From NCBI GenBank assembly GCA_905372035.1, contig CAJPNN010000041.1, positions 1 through 15,718 on the forward strand: a stretch of DNA of 15,718 nt. The letters are read 5' to 3'. This document shows, one piece after another, positions 7,435-15,228 of the stretch; positions within the stretch are counted from its first letter, which is position 1, and every line of letters starts with the position of its first letter. A model generated the notes under the pieces. That model ran no database searches. It was not told the origin of the DNA and saw only the letters and a program-made list of their open reading frames with translations. Position numbers and translations under genes: made by a program. Source of the DNA: Bacillota bacterium (GTDB lineage Bacteria; Bacillota; Clostridia; Peptostreptococcales; Anaerovoracaceae).

Positions 7435-7653
7435 GTCATTATATTACTATTTGCTTTTGATTACATTGAATCATATCCGTTTTAGCAAACGGTTCAAACA
7501 GTCATTCTATTGCTATATGCTGTTAATATTACACATAATAATTTGAATAAGTTTATTAAAAACTGTTAATAGATGTGCTCTGCTGCATCTTGCACAACCC
7601 GTCTCAATTGCCGCACGTTTATTAAAAACTATTCGTATATGTGCTTCATCTTA
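7435..7653. repeat. Imperfect direct repeats with 66-bp spacing at the 3' end of preA
   Basis: Two different pairs of direct repeats share exactly the same 66-bp offset. The block at 7435 recurs at 7501 (about 23 of the first 27 bases identical), and the block at 7551 recurs at 7617 (GTTTATTAAAAACT identical, then a related tail ending CATCTT). The second copy of the latter pair covers the last codons and stop of preA, so the stretch downstream looks like a decayed duplication of the gene end. Confidence 0.6.
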
Positions 7654-8882
7654 ACTTCTACGTGTTTTCTTCCTTCTTTCCACTTAATTTCACCCGGTGT
7701 AATTACTCCGTTTACAGGGCAAACATTCAGGCAAAGGTGACAACCTACGCAATTGTCGTTAAGAACGGGTCTTCTCTTTTCTTCATCCCAGTCGATAGCC
7801 TGGTGTGCCGCATCATAGCAAGATACATAACATCTTCCGCATCCGATACAAGTATCATGGTTGAAATCAGGGAGAATCTTAAAGTCTCTGTTAAGATCTT
7901 CTGCCGGAATGATATTGTCTATAGCAAGACCTATAAAATCTTCAAGCTTATCATATCCTCTTTCTTCCATAAAGTGCATTACACCGTTAGCCATATCCTC
8001 TACGATTCTATATCCATACTGCATTATAGCAGTTGTTACCTGCAAGTTCTTTGAACCGAGCAGGAAGAACTCTATACAATCTCTCCAAGTCTCAATACCG
8101 CCTATACCTGAGAAATCATGCTTTCTGATCTCAGGATTGTCCATAAGCTGTCTTATGAATCTCAACGCGATAGGTTTTACAGCTGCTCCCGAATATCCTG
8201 ATATTGATGATTTCCCGCCAACTACAGGCATTGCAGTCATATTTTCCAAATCAATGTTTGTTATTGATTTGATTGTATTTATTGTCGATACTCCTGCCGC
8301 TCCGCCTTTGAAAGCTGCCAATGCGGGAACTACCATATCCGTGATATTAGGTGTCATCTTTGCAATGAACGGAATCTTTGTAGTTTCTGAAACCGCTCTG
8401 CAGTACTTTTCAACCAAAGCGGGGTTTGTACCTACGTCTGAACCCATTTCATGGCTTGTCATCTGTGGACATGAGAAGTTTCCTTCAATTAGAGGAACTC
8501 CGCACTGGTCACACATTTTTGCCAATTCTCTCCACTCTTCTTCGTTTGAACCCATGATTGATGCTACCATTACATGATCAGGGTAATCTCTCATAAGTTT
8601 ATACATATTTTCAAAGTTAAGTTCAGTAGGCTTATCTGAAATCTGCTCCATGTTTTTGAATCCGATCCAAGGAAGACCTTCCTTGTTTGTCTGGTCAAAT
8701 CTAGGAGAACACTCGTCTGCTACGAATATACCGACAGTCTTGTAGAAAACTCCACCCCAGCCGGTTTCAAAGCATTTTGCTACCATCTCATAGTTACTAC
8801 CTACCGGTGAAGATGATAGGAAAAACGGATTTTGACATTTAACGCCTAAATATTCGATCGATAAATCTTTCTTTACTGCCAT
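7629..8882 (-). CDS. preA: NAD-dependent dihydropyrimidine dehydrogenase, subunit PreA
   Basis: A 417-residue cytoplasmic catalytic subunit that, with PreT, interconverts uracil or thymine and the 5,6-dihydro forms using NAD(H). Residues 1-330 are a dihydroorotate-dehydrogenase-like FMN barrel. Asn77, Asn135, Asn202 and Thr203 match, from memory, the pyrimidine-binding residues of mammalian DPD. Cys138 in NFSCP matches its catalytic Cys. Residues 345-355 (Cys345, 348, 351, 355) and 378-388 (Cys378, 381, 384, 388) carry two [4Fe-4S] clusters. Length is close to E. coli PreA. ATG 8882 has AAGGAGG 9 bases upstream and lies one base after the preT stop; a frame 17 codons longer lacks such support. 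Ends in a region of decayed repeats. In vivo direction (catabolic or reductive) cannot be told from sequence. Confidence 0.95.
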   Translation of the reverse strand: MAVKKDLSIEYLGVKCQNPFFLSSSPVGSNYEMVAKCFETGWGGVFYKTVGIFVADECSPRFDQTNKEGLPWIGFKNMEQISDKPTELNFENMYKLMRDYPDHVMVASIMGSNEEEWRELAKMCDQCGVPLIEGNFSCPQMTSHEMGSDVGTNPALVEKYCRAVSETTKIPFIAKMTPNITDMVVPALAAFKGGAAGVSTINTIKSITNIDLENMTAMPVVGGKSSISGYSGAAVKPIALRFIRQLMDNPEIRKHDFSGIGGIETWRDCIEFFLLGSKNLQVTTAIMQYGYRIVEDMANGVMHFMEERGYDKLEDFIGLAIDNIIPAEDLNRDFKILPDFNHDTCIGCGRCYVSCYDAAHQAIDWDEEKRRPVLNDNCVGCHLCLNVCPVNGVITPGEIKWKEGRKHVEVKMKHIYE

Positions 8883-8883
8883 C

Positions 8884-10173
8884 TTATTTTCCCTCCTTCG
8901 CTTCAAGGTAGCTTGCGATTTCAAATGCTGCAACCTTTCCTGCCGCTACAGCCTCAACTACTGTCTTTCCGCCGTTAGTTATATCTCCGCAAGCGAACAC
9001 GCCGTCAATATTTGTAACGCAGTTGTTTTCAACAACTATGCCACCCTTTTCATTTACCTTAACAGGTGCGATACCTGCTACATCTTCAGGTGCCTGACCG
9101 ATTGCAAACACTACAGTATCCGCTGTAACTTTAGCTTCCGCACCGTCAAGATGTCCTTCTCTTCCCGAGAATACCATATATTCAACTTCGCCCTTAGCAT
9201 TTCCTACGATTTCTTTCGGAGCAAAGTTGTTTGTCATAGGCACTCCCAGTTCTGTCACATACTGAATTTCAGCCATGTTTGCAGGAGCTTCGCCTATTGT
9301 TCTTCTATACCATATAGCTACCTCGGCCCCAAGAAGTTTAGCTGTAGATGCGCAATCCATAGCTACGTCTCCTCCGCCTATAACTATTACTTTCTTACCG
9401 ATGTTTGATTTACCGTCGGATTCTCTCGCACTCTTAAGATAATCAACCGCCGAATAAACTCCCTTTAAATCTTTTCCCGGAATATTAGGAACTTTAGGAG
9501 CCCAAAGACCTACGCCTACAAATACTGCATCAAAGTCTTTTTTAAGATCGTCGAACTTGATATCTTTTCCTACCTTTGTATTATAAATAAATTTAACTCC
9601 AAGTTTTTCAACCTGTGCAATATCATGATCTATAACCTCCTGCGGCAATCTTGCAGGTGTGATTCCGTATGAACACATACCGCCCGCTTTTGCATTTGCT
9701 TCATAGATAGTTACGGCATATCCTTCCTGTGCCAACTTCGCAGCTACTGCGAGTGAGGCCGGTCCACCGCCTATACAAGCCACTTTCTTTGATTTTTTAT
9801 CCGCAGAACTCTCCAGAATATTCATTCCGAAAAGTTTCTCCTGTTCGATAGCAAACCTCTGAAGCTTACCAATCTGGATAGGTCTGTCAATCCCGCATCT
9901 TGAGCAGTACTCTTCGCACAATCTGTCATATGGACAGACTCTTGCACAGCTGCCTCCTAAAATGTTGTTTTCTCTGATGGTTTCGGCAGCACCCTTTACG
10001 TTTCTAAATCTGATGGATCTGATAAATTTTCCGGGATCTGTTCCGGCAGGGCATCCCTTACTGCAAGGTGCATCGTGACAAAGCAGACATCTTGCCGCTT
10101 CTTCCATGGCTGTTCTTGGAGTAAATCCGCTCACAGCTTCTGCAAGATAAGTTGAATCTAATACCTTACTCAA
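8884..10173 (-). CDS. preT: NAD-dependent dihydropyrimidine dehydrogenase, subunit PreT
   Basis: The NAD(H)/FAD subunit that exchanges electrons with PreA (GltD-like flavoprotein). Residue numbers here count from the upstream GTG at 10182; subtract 3 for the TTG start. N-terminal Cys32, 35, 40, 44 and Cys79, 83, 89, 93 belong to the two iron-sulfur clusters. Next come the FAD Rossmann motif GGGPAS (138-143), the NAD motif GGGDVA (269-274) and the FAD-binding GVFACGD (394-400). RCLLCHDAPC and TDPGKFIRSI are highly typical of PreT. No ATG fits the N-terminus. GTG 10182 touches the ribosome site, whereas TTG 10173 is 8 bases after AAGGAG, so I prefer TTG (429 residues). First gene of a two-gene operon with preA one base downstream. 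Confidence 0.93.
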   Translation of the reverse strand: MSKVLDSTYLAEAVSGFTPRTAMEEAARCLLCHDAPCSKGCPAGTDPGKFIRSIRFRNVKGAAETIRENNILGGSCARVCPYDRLCEEYCSRCGIDRPIQIGKLQRFAIEQEKLFGMNILESSADKKSKKVACIGGGPASLAVAAKLAQEGYAVTIYEANAKAGGMCSYGITPARLPQEVIDHDIAQVEKLGVKFIYNTKVGKDIKFDDLKKDFDAVFVGVGLWAPKVPNIPGKDLKGVYSAVDYLKSARESDGKSNIGKKVIVIGGGDVAMDCASTAKLLGAEVAIWYRRTIGEAPANMAEIQYVTELGVPMTNNFAPKEIVGNAKGEVEYMVFSGREGHLDGAEAKVTADTVVFAIGQAPEDVAGIAPVKVNEKGGIVVENNCVTNIDGVFACGDITNGGKTVVEAVAAGKVAAFEIASYLEAKEGK

Positions 10174-10181
10174 ATCTTTCA

Positions 10182-10187
10182 CTCCTT
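10182..10187 (-). promoter_or_regulatory. Ribosome-binding site that decides the preT start
   Basis: AAGGAG ends on the G of the in-frame GTG at 10182, leaving no spacing for that codon. It is 8 bases from the in-frame TTG at 10173-10171, the usual distance, so TTG is the better start. Confidence 0.6.
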
Positions 10188-10266
10188 CCGTTTTTTCCTT
10201 TGCTGTTTGTGAAAAAAATAACCTTCTAAATTATGACCGGCATTGTAACCAGTTTCATATAAGATT

Positions 10267-10294
10267 ATTGTAGCATTTTTTTTATATTTTTCAA
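10267..10294 (-). promoter_or_regulatory. Probable promoter of the preT-preA operon
   Basis: TTGAAA (10294-10289) and TACAAT (10272-10267) on the minus strand are 16 bases apart, and an AT-rich stretch precedes the -35 box. The predicted start near 10260 gives a leader of about 85 bases. I see no clear operator palindrome. Confidence 0.55.
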
Positions 10295-10316
10295 TAGTCA
10301 GTTTCTTAAAAACTAT

Positions 10317-10379
10317 AAAAAAATGAAGTTTTTTTAGTATTTTTTGATTAGTTTTAACTAACATCACCTAAAAACTTCA
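10317..10379 (-). terminator. Intrinsic terminator of the LacI/PreA-like operon
   Basis: In the minus direction TGAAGTTTTT (10379-10370) pairs with a copy ending ACTTCA (down to 10324), followed by seven T residues (10323-10317). A smaller perfect hairpin TTAGTT/AACTAA sits in the loop. It lies about 77 bases past the stop of the PreA-like gene and upstream of the preT promoter, so it separates the two operons. Confidence 0.75.
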
Positions 10380-10455
10380 ATTTTATTACTTTTATATCCA
10401 TTATATGTTATATTCTTACAGCAATTTTCTGAAAAAACTTTCTTCACAAAAAATT

Positions 10456-11562
10456 TTACCATTTTAGATGCAGTTTATCTGACGGACATATATATGTGCA
10501 TAAACCGCATCCTGTACATCTGTCCTTATCTATTTCCACATCTTCATTTTTTTCGATCGCTCCGTATATACATGCGTTCACGCATTTTCTACACATTTCT
10601 TCACATTCTGTATCCAAACAGGCTTGACTTTTTACCGGTTTTATTGTCATATCACTCAGGGGTTTCAAATTATCAAGTGCTTTTCCTCTGAAATCTTCCA
10701 TTGACTTATAACCTTTTAACTTCATCCATTTGTCGAGCTCATTTATCATATCTCTGATAATTCCTATGCCGTTAAGCATCACTCCCGTTCCGACTTGAAC
10801 CGCAGATGCTCCGAGCATTATATATTCAACTATATTTCTTGCACTTTCCACGCCGCCTATACCGCATATCGGTATATTCACGGATTGTGATATGGCTGCA
10901 ACCGAGGCTAACCCCAAAGGTCTTATAGGCGCCCCCGAATATCCTCCATAAGTCGACAACATAGGCTGTGCATTTTCAATATCCACATTCAAAATGCATC
11001 TTACTGTATTTATTGCACTCACTCCTGCCGCACCTGCAAGTTTTGCAGCTTTTGCAACCTGTGCAATATTTGTTGCATTCTGTGAAAGCTTAACCATCAC
11101 AGGTATTTTAACTTGTTTTGACACTTCAGATGTAACTTCAAATACTATATCCGGGCTTGATGCTGCGACTTCTACACTCTCACCCATCGGTGACGAAACA
11201 CTCAATTCTATAGCATCCGCTCCGAATTTTTCCATCTTCTCCGCTAAATATAAGACTTCCGAGGGTGTATGTCCTGATATGCTGGCTATAACGATTCCTC
11301 CGTTCTCTTTGGCAATCTCCATCTCTTTTTCCCAGCCTTCAACTTGAATATCGCTATAAAGTCTTACATTTTCAACGCCTCCGCTGTCATAAGCAATTCT
11401 GGGGCGCACGTCAACGTATGCATCGGTAACTACGGTTTCCGTTATTACGGCTCCCGCACCTGCATCCAATGATCTTTTTAGCGCTCTGCCGTCTCTGTTC
11501 CACGGACCTGCCGCTACGATTATCGGATTTTTTAATTTCAAACCTAAAAATTCTGTATTCAT
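10456..11562 (-). CDS. PreA-like / dihydroorotate dehydrogenase-like flavoprotein with two [4Fe-4S] clusters
   Basis: A 368-residue cytoplasmic FMN oxidoreductase, paralogous to the PreA of this window. Shared segments include AINTVRCILN (183-192), TYGGYSGAPIRPL (204-216) and GIGGVESA (234-241). A C-terminal ferredoxin-like part has Cys320, 324, 327, 331 and Cys349, 352, 355, 359. Asn65, Asn185 and Thr186 match the DPD/PreA pyrimidine-site residues, but the NxSCP motif of PreA reads SVSSP here (121-125). The active-site Asn is Ser121 and the catalytic Cys is Ser124. Ser is the base in class 2 dihydroorotate dehydrogenases. The substrate may thus be another cyclic amide or ene compound. The ATG overlaps the regulator stop by one base (TAATG) with GAGGAG upstream. 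No dedicated PreT-like partner adjoins it; PreT could be shared. Family call strong, substrate unknown. Confidence 0.85.
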   Translation of the reverse strand: MNTEFLGLKLKNPIIVAAGPWNRDGRALKRSLDAGAGAVITETVVTDAYVDVRPRIAYDSGGVENVRLYSDIQVEGWEKEMEIAKENGGIVIASISGHTPSEVLYLAEKMEKFGADAIELSVSSPMGESVEVAASSPDIVFEVTSEVSKQVKIPVMVKLSQNATNIAQVAKAAKLAGAAGVSAINTVRCILNVDIENAQPMLSTYGGYSGAPIRPLGLASVAAISQSVNIPICGIGGVESARNIVEYIMLGASAVQVGTGVMLNGIGIIRDMINELDKWMKLKGYKSMEDFRGKALDNLKPLSDMTIKPVKSQACLDTECEEMCRKCVNACIYGAIEKNEDVEIDKDRCTGCGLCTYICPSDKLHLKW

Positions 11563-12587
11563 TAGAACATCTCCTCTAACCTGTCGGATTCACCACACGA
11601 TTTTCTGACTTTAAGTTTTGATTGTAAAACAATTTCTCTTTCCGGAAAAAAATCTTCTTCGACGTTTTCCACAATATCAAAAAGTAATCTTGCTCCGACA
11701 ACTCCCATCTTATGCATCGGTTTCTCAACCGTCGTAAGCTTAGGTTCGATATATTTTGTCATTTCATTATTATCAAAACCGATGACGGCAACATCATCAG
11801 GCACTCTTGTTCCGTTATCTTTCATAGCTTCTATTATACCTATCGCAATCAGGTCTGATGATGCAAATATAGCATCCGGAATATCTTCTCCTTCGATAAT
11901 TTTTTTCCCTGCTATATATCCCCCCTGGATATCGTTTTCGGTTTTTATGATCATATTGATATTTACGGGATAATCACATTCATCAAGTGCTCTTTTATAT
12001 CCTGCAATTTTTTTTTCATTTTCACTCTTCGGACTTTCACCATACACCATTGTGATCTTTTTATATCCTGCATTTATAAGGTGGGTTACTGCAATATAGG
12101 CTGCACCCTCACAATCTATATGAACTTTCGGTATACCTGTAAGTTTGTTATTTTCTCCGATCAGGACTATAGGTATGTTCCGCTCTTTAAGTCTTTTTAT
12201 ATCACTATCTTCCAAAAGTGTGGAAACAAGCACGATACCGTCCACCCTTCTTTGCAAAAGGTTGTCTATATACTGTCTCTCTTTATCTATCGAGTCTTCC
12301 GCATTACAAAACAGGGTTATACAGTCTTTTTGGTGTGCTACATCTTCTATCCCTTTCGCAATCTCCATATATCCTTGATCCAATATATTGGGAATTATCA
12401 TTGCTATGGTGTTTGTTCTGTTAAAATTCAATCCCCTAGCAAACCAGTTGGGCGTATAATTTGACTCCTCCATAACCGATAATATTTTAGCTCTTGTCTC
12501 CGAAGCTACGTTTTCCGGATGGTTAAGTACTCTTGAAACTGTTGCAACTGATACACCCGCTTTGCTTGCAATCTCTTTTATATTCAT
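11562..12587 (-). CDS. LacI/GalR-family transcriptional regulator
   Basis: A 341-residue DNA-binding regulator of normal family length. An N-terminal helix-turn-helix (about 2-24, IKEIASKAGVSVATVSRVLN), the hinge (about 44-57) and a periplasmic-binding-protein-like effector domain from about residue 60, ending with the typical VIGFDNNE and PKLTTVEKP, are all present. The ATG has GGAG 8 bases upstream. The stop overlaps the start of the PreA-like gene, so the two are translationally coupled and the regulator most likely controls this operon in response to a small molecule linked to that enzyme. A TATAAT lies at 12662-12657 upstream but its -35 region is poor, and I found no convincing LacI-type operator palindrome. 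The effector is unknown and need not be a sugar. Confidence 0.93.
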   Translation of the reverse strand: MNIKEIASKAGVSVATVSRVLNHPENVASETRAKILSVMEESNYTPNWFARGLNFNRTNTIAMIIPNILDQGYMEIAKGIEDVAHQKDCITLFCNAEDSIDKERQYIDNLLQRRVDGIVLVSTLLEDSDIKRLKERNIPIVLIGENNKLTGIPKVHIDCEGAAYIAVTHLINAGYKKITMVYGESPKSENEKKIAGYKRALDECDYPVNINMIIKTENDIQGGYIAGKKIIEGEDIPDAIFASSDLIAIGIIEAMKDNGTRVPDDVAVIGFDNNEMTKYIEPKLTTVEKPMHKMGVVGARLLFDIVENVEEDFFPEREIVLQSKLKVRKSCGESDRLEEMF

Positions 12588-12701
12588 ATATTTCTCTCCA
12601 AAATATCTGTTTTTAATCAGTTATAGAATACAAACATATCGCTTTCATCTTGAATGATTATAAAATTTTATCGTACAATATTTATACTTTATATTACTAC
12701 A

Positions 12702-13691
12702 TCAATAGATTTTATTCAACTCGATATAAGGAGACACCGCATATTGAAATTTTTTATTACTACAGTACGCTTTAACCTCCGCATTTATTTTTTTATCTCT
12801 TCCGTATTCCAAGATAAATATCTTTATCCCTTTTTGTTTCATGTTTTCCATGTAATCCTTAAAAAATTTTTTCGTTTCGTCATCGCTTTTATATATCTTA
12901 TTTTTACTGAAGTCTATCGATGAAAAAACACATTCCTGGTTTATTCCGTAAACTATATTTTCAATATGATCTTTTCTTGCAGCTCTCGACATAAACGCAT
13001 CTCCTCCGTTTACTACTATGGGAAGGTTTAATGTCTTTATATTTTTCAAGCTCTCCAAAACGCCTTTATAAATTTCTTCTCTCGGATAAACGGAATAAAC
13101 ATCAGTATTGTCTACAAAAAATCCGTCTATCCCTTTGTTTTTCAATTCTCTCGCTTTTAAAAGCAGATGCTCCCGCCAGCTATTTTTTGATACATCGATC
13201 CATAATTCTTCTTCCCAATTTTCATATTTCCCCAGGGCAATTCCCTTAAATTCCCTAAAATCACTACGAAAACTTTCTATTGAACCCAGGTTTAAATATG
13301 AATAAACTTTTCCGTTATTTTTTTTCAAAATATCCATACTTTTATTTGAAAGTCTTTCCGCATCGACGACAAGCAATTTATATCCCTTGCACTTTTTCAG
13401 CTCTTTTTCACCTGCCCCTATAAGTACACAATAGTCTTTTTTATCTACGGATTTTTTTTGATTTCGCAGGGCATCTTGATTTTTTTGCTTTTCTTTAGAG
13501 TTATGGTCTTCACACTCTTTTCCGCTCGTGTTTTTTTGTACGACAAACTCATTACATCCTGTAAAAATTAATGTAATAAAAGTAAATGTAATGAAAAGAA
13601 TTGCTATCATTAAAACGATCATTCTCTTTTCGGATTTATCAGATTTATTATTTTTTAGAATTCTGTCAGTTTTACATTTTAAGTCAAACAT
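12702..13691 (-). CDS. Membrane-anchored GH114-like (endo-alpha-1,4-polygalactosaminidase-related) TIM-barrel protein
   Basis: A surface protein of the GH114/COG2342-type family, members of which are annotated as polygalactosaminidase-related polysaccharide hydrolases. From ATG 13691 it has 329 residues: a basic N-terminus, one hydrophobic segment (about 24-44) ending in FTGC, which may be a lipobox, a Lys/Glu/Asn-rich spacer (about 50-85), then the barrel (about 88-329). Family-typical stretches are SYLNLGSIESFR, GIDGFFVDNTDVY (Asp residues probably catalytic), IVVNGGDAF and VYGINQECVF. The start is uncertain: GTG 13745 would add 18 residues and an ATG at 13622 would remove 23, and none has a good ribosome site. 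A possible target is a galactosamine-containing exopolysaccharide or cell-wall glycan; this rests only on the family. Single gene, no operon partner seen. Confidence 0.75.
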   Translation of the reverse strand: MFDLKCKTDRILKNNKSDKSEKRMIVLMIAILFITFTFITLIFTGCNEFVVQKNTSGKECEDHNSKEKQKNQDALRNQKKSVDKKDYCVLIGAGEKELKKCKGYKLLVVDAERLSNKSMDILKKNNGKVYSYLNLGSIESFRSDFREFKGIALGKYENWEEELWIDVSKNSWREHLLLKARELKNKGIDGFFVDNTDVYSVYPREEIYKGVLESLKNIKTLNLPIVVNGGDAFMSRAARKDHIENIVYGINQECVFSSIDFSKNKIYKSDDETKKFFKDYMENMKQKGIKIFILEYGRDKKINAEVKAYCSNKKFQYAVSPYIELNKIY

Positions 13692-13853
13692 ATTAATTTT
13701 ATATTCACTTCCATCCCTACCGCATTTACTTGTCAACGGCTTCACCGATTTATAAACATTAACTTCATCTTCGCTTTAATCTCCAGCCTTTCAGTTATTA
13801 CTCTGAATAAAATGAGCAGCTGAAATCCTTTCTTTTTTCCCTTTTACAAATAA

Positions 13854-15143
13854 TCAAAGATCCAAACTGTTCTCATTCAGCATGAAATCAAAAATTCCTA
13901 TAATGGTAATACCCTCCTCTGTTCTCCATATTGGCCCGCCTCCACCAACAACAATGATCTTCTTAAATGAATCGGGAATCTTAACCAATGAGATTTGCTC
14001 CTGTTCAACTTTTTCACGATTTGGAAGTGCAAATGCTGATTGGATATAGTATCGCTTGCTTGCATGATTGACGACAAAGTCTACCTCAAGCTGCTTGCGT
14101 ATTTTTCTTCCATCCTCATCAACTCTCATTTCAACCACTCCGACATCAACGCTATAACCTCTATAAATCAATTCATTATATATAGCATTTTCCATTAAAT
14201 GAGTTTCCTCAAATTGTCTGAAGTTTAATAACGCATTTCTAAGGCCTAAATCCGAATAATAATATTTTGAAGGAGTGCTGATATACTTTCTGCCTTTGAT
14301 ATCAAATCTTTCTGCTTTATGAATGATAAAACTCTCCTGTAGATATCTTATGTAATTTGAGATCGTGGGCATGGAAATGGATTTATTCCCACTACTTTTA
14401 AAAGTGTCTGCTATCTTCTGAGCATTTGAAAGTGATCCAACCGCCGAGGCTATCACCTTCATCAGGGATTCCATTCCATTTTCATCACGTATATTATAAC
14501 GTTCACATATATCTTTCAGATAAATCTCATTGTTCAATCTGCCTAAATATCCACTTTTTGATTCATCGTTCAGTTCAGCCAGAATGTGAGGCAAACCGCC
14601 ATAGTATAAATATTCGTTCCATGCATCTGTTTTATCCTTTCCTGATGCAGGATAGTACTCAGAAAAAGCAAGAGGGGTTACATGGATTTCATCCCCACGT
14701 CCTCTAAACTCTGTCAAAATATCGGATGATAAAAATTTGGAATTGGATCCGGTAATGTAAATATCAACATTTTTCTTCCTAATCAGTCCGTTCAAAACAC
14801 TAAATAATCGAATAGGTACATCAGGATTTTTCATTTCTTCTTTGGTAATTGCATACTGTGCTTCATCAATAAAAACATAGTATTGCTGTTGTTTATCTGT
14901 AATCCGACTCTTTATATATTCATAAAGTTCATGAGGGTTACAATACGACGTGTATTCCTCATCGTCTAAAGATATAAGAATAATATTACTCTCCGGCACT
15001 CCTACAGAAATCAAATAATCATAGTAAAGATTGAATAATAGATATGATTTACCGCTTCTTCTAATTCCGGTAATTACTTTAACTAACCCGTTATTTTTTT
15101 TTCCTATAAGTCTATTTAAATATCGATTACGTTTAATCTCCAT
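13854..15143 (-). CDS. AAA_14/DUF4143 ATP-binding protein
   Basis: A 429-residue ATPase with Walker A GIRRSGKS (26-33), Walker B YVFIDEAQ (89-96), sensor-like ITGSNS (130-135), an arginine-containing FRGRG (146-150), YGGLP (181-185), a winged-helix-like middle part (about 225-275) and a C-terminal DUF4143 domain (about 290-425) containing LEVDFVV and YYIQSAFAL. Such proteins are widespread in anaerobes, often in many copies, and their role is not established; the C-terminal part is remotely nuclease-like. The ATG has GAAAGG 6 bases upstream and a promoter at 15200-15228. It stands alone, next to a truncated phage-type gene, which fits an accessory locus. Family call firm, function unknown. 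Confidence 0.88.
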   Translation of the reverse strand: MEIKRNRYLNRLIGKKNNGLVKVITGIRRSGKSYLLFNLYYDYLISVGVPESNIILISLDDEEYTSYCNPHELYEYIKSRITDKQQQYYVFIDEAQYAITKEEMKNPDVPIRLFSVLNGLIRKKNVDIYITGSNSKFLSSDILTEFRGRGDEIHVTPLAFSEYYPASGKDKTDAWNEYLYYGGLPHILAELNDESKSGYLGRLNNEIYLKDICERYNIRDENGMESLMKVIASAVGSLSNAQKIADTFKSSGNKSISMPTISNYIRYLQESFIIHKAERFDIKGRKYISTPSKYYYSDLGLRNALLNFRQFEETHLMENAIYNELIYRGYSVDVGVVEMRVDEDGRKIRKQLEVDFVVNHASKRYYIQSAFALPNREKVEQEQISLVKIPDSFKKIIVVGGGGPIWRTEEGITIIGIFDFMLNENSLDL

Positions 15144-15199
15144 ATATTGCCTTTCTGTTTTTTAATTTTAGATTTTTGACCTTTGTGTCATTTTTCTCA

Positions 15200-15228
15200 A
15201 GTATACCTCACTACCGGAATACATTCAA
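15200..15228 (-). promoter_or_regulatory. Probable promoter of the AAA_14/DUF4143 gene
   Basis: TTGAAT (15228-15223) and TATACT (15205-15200) on the minus strand are 17 bases apart. A small palindrome, GAAT-AC-ATTC (15217-15226), overlaps the -35 box and could be an operator. The leader would be about 50 bases. Confidence 0.55.

Noticed and set aside
7861..8577. Plus-strand open frame of 238 codons
   Set aside because: It lies fully antisense to preA, whose protein is highly conserved; no ribosome site or family resemblance.
7629..8882. Loss of the catalytic Cys in PreA
   Set aside because: The loop MGSDVGTNP has no Cys, but the catalytic Cys of this family sits in the NxSCP motif, which is intact (Cys138).
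13854..15143. Loss of a nuclease E-x-K motif in the DUF4143 domain (IQSA instead)
   Set aside because: From memory, YYIQxA is common in this family, so it is not evidence of decay.
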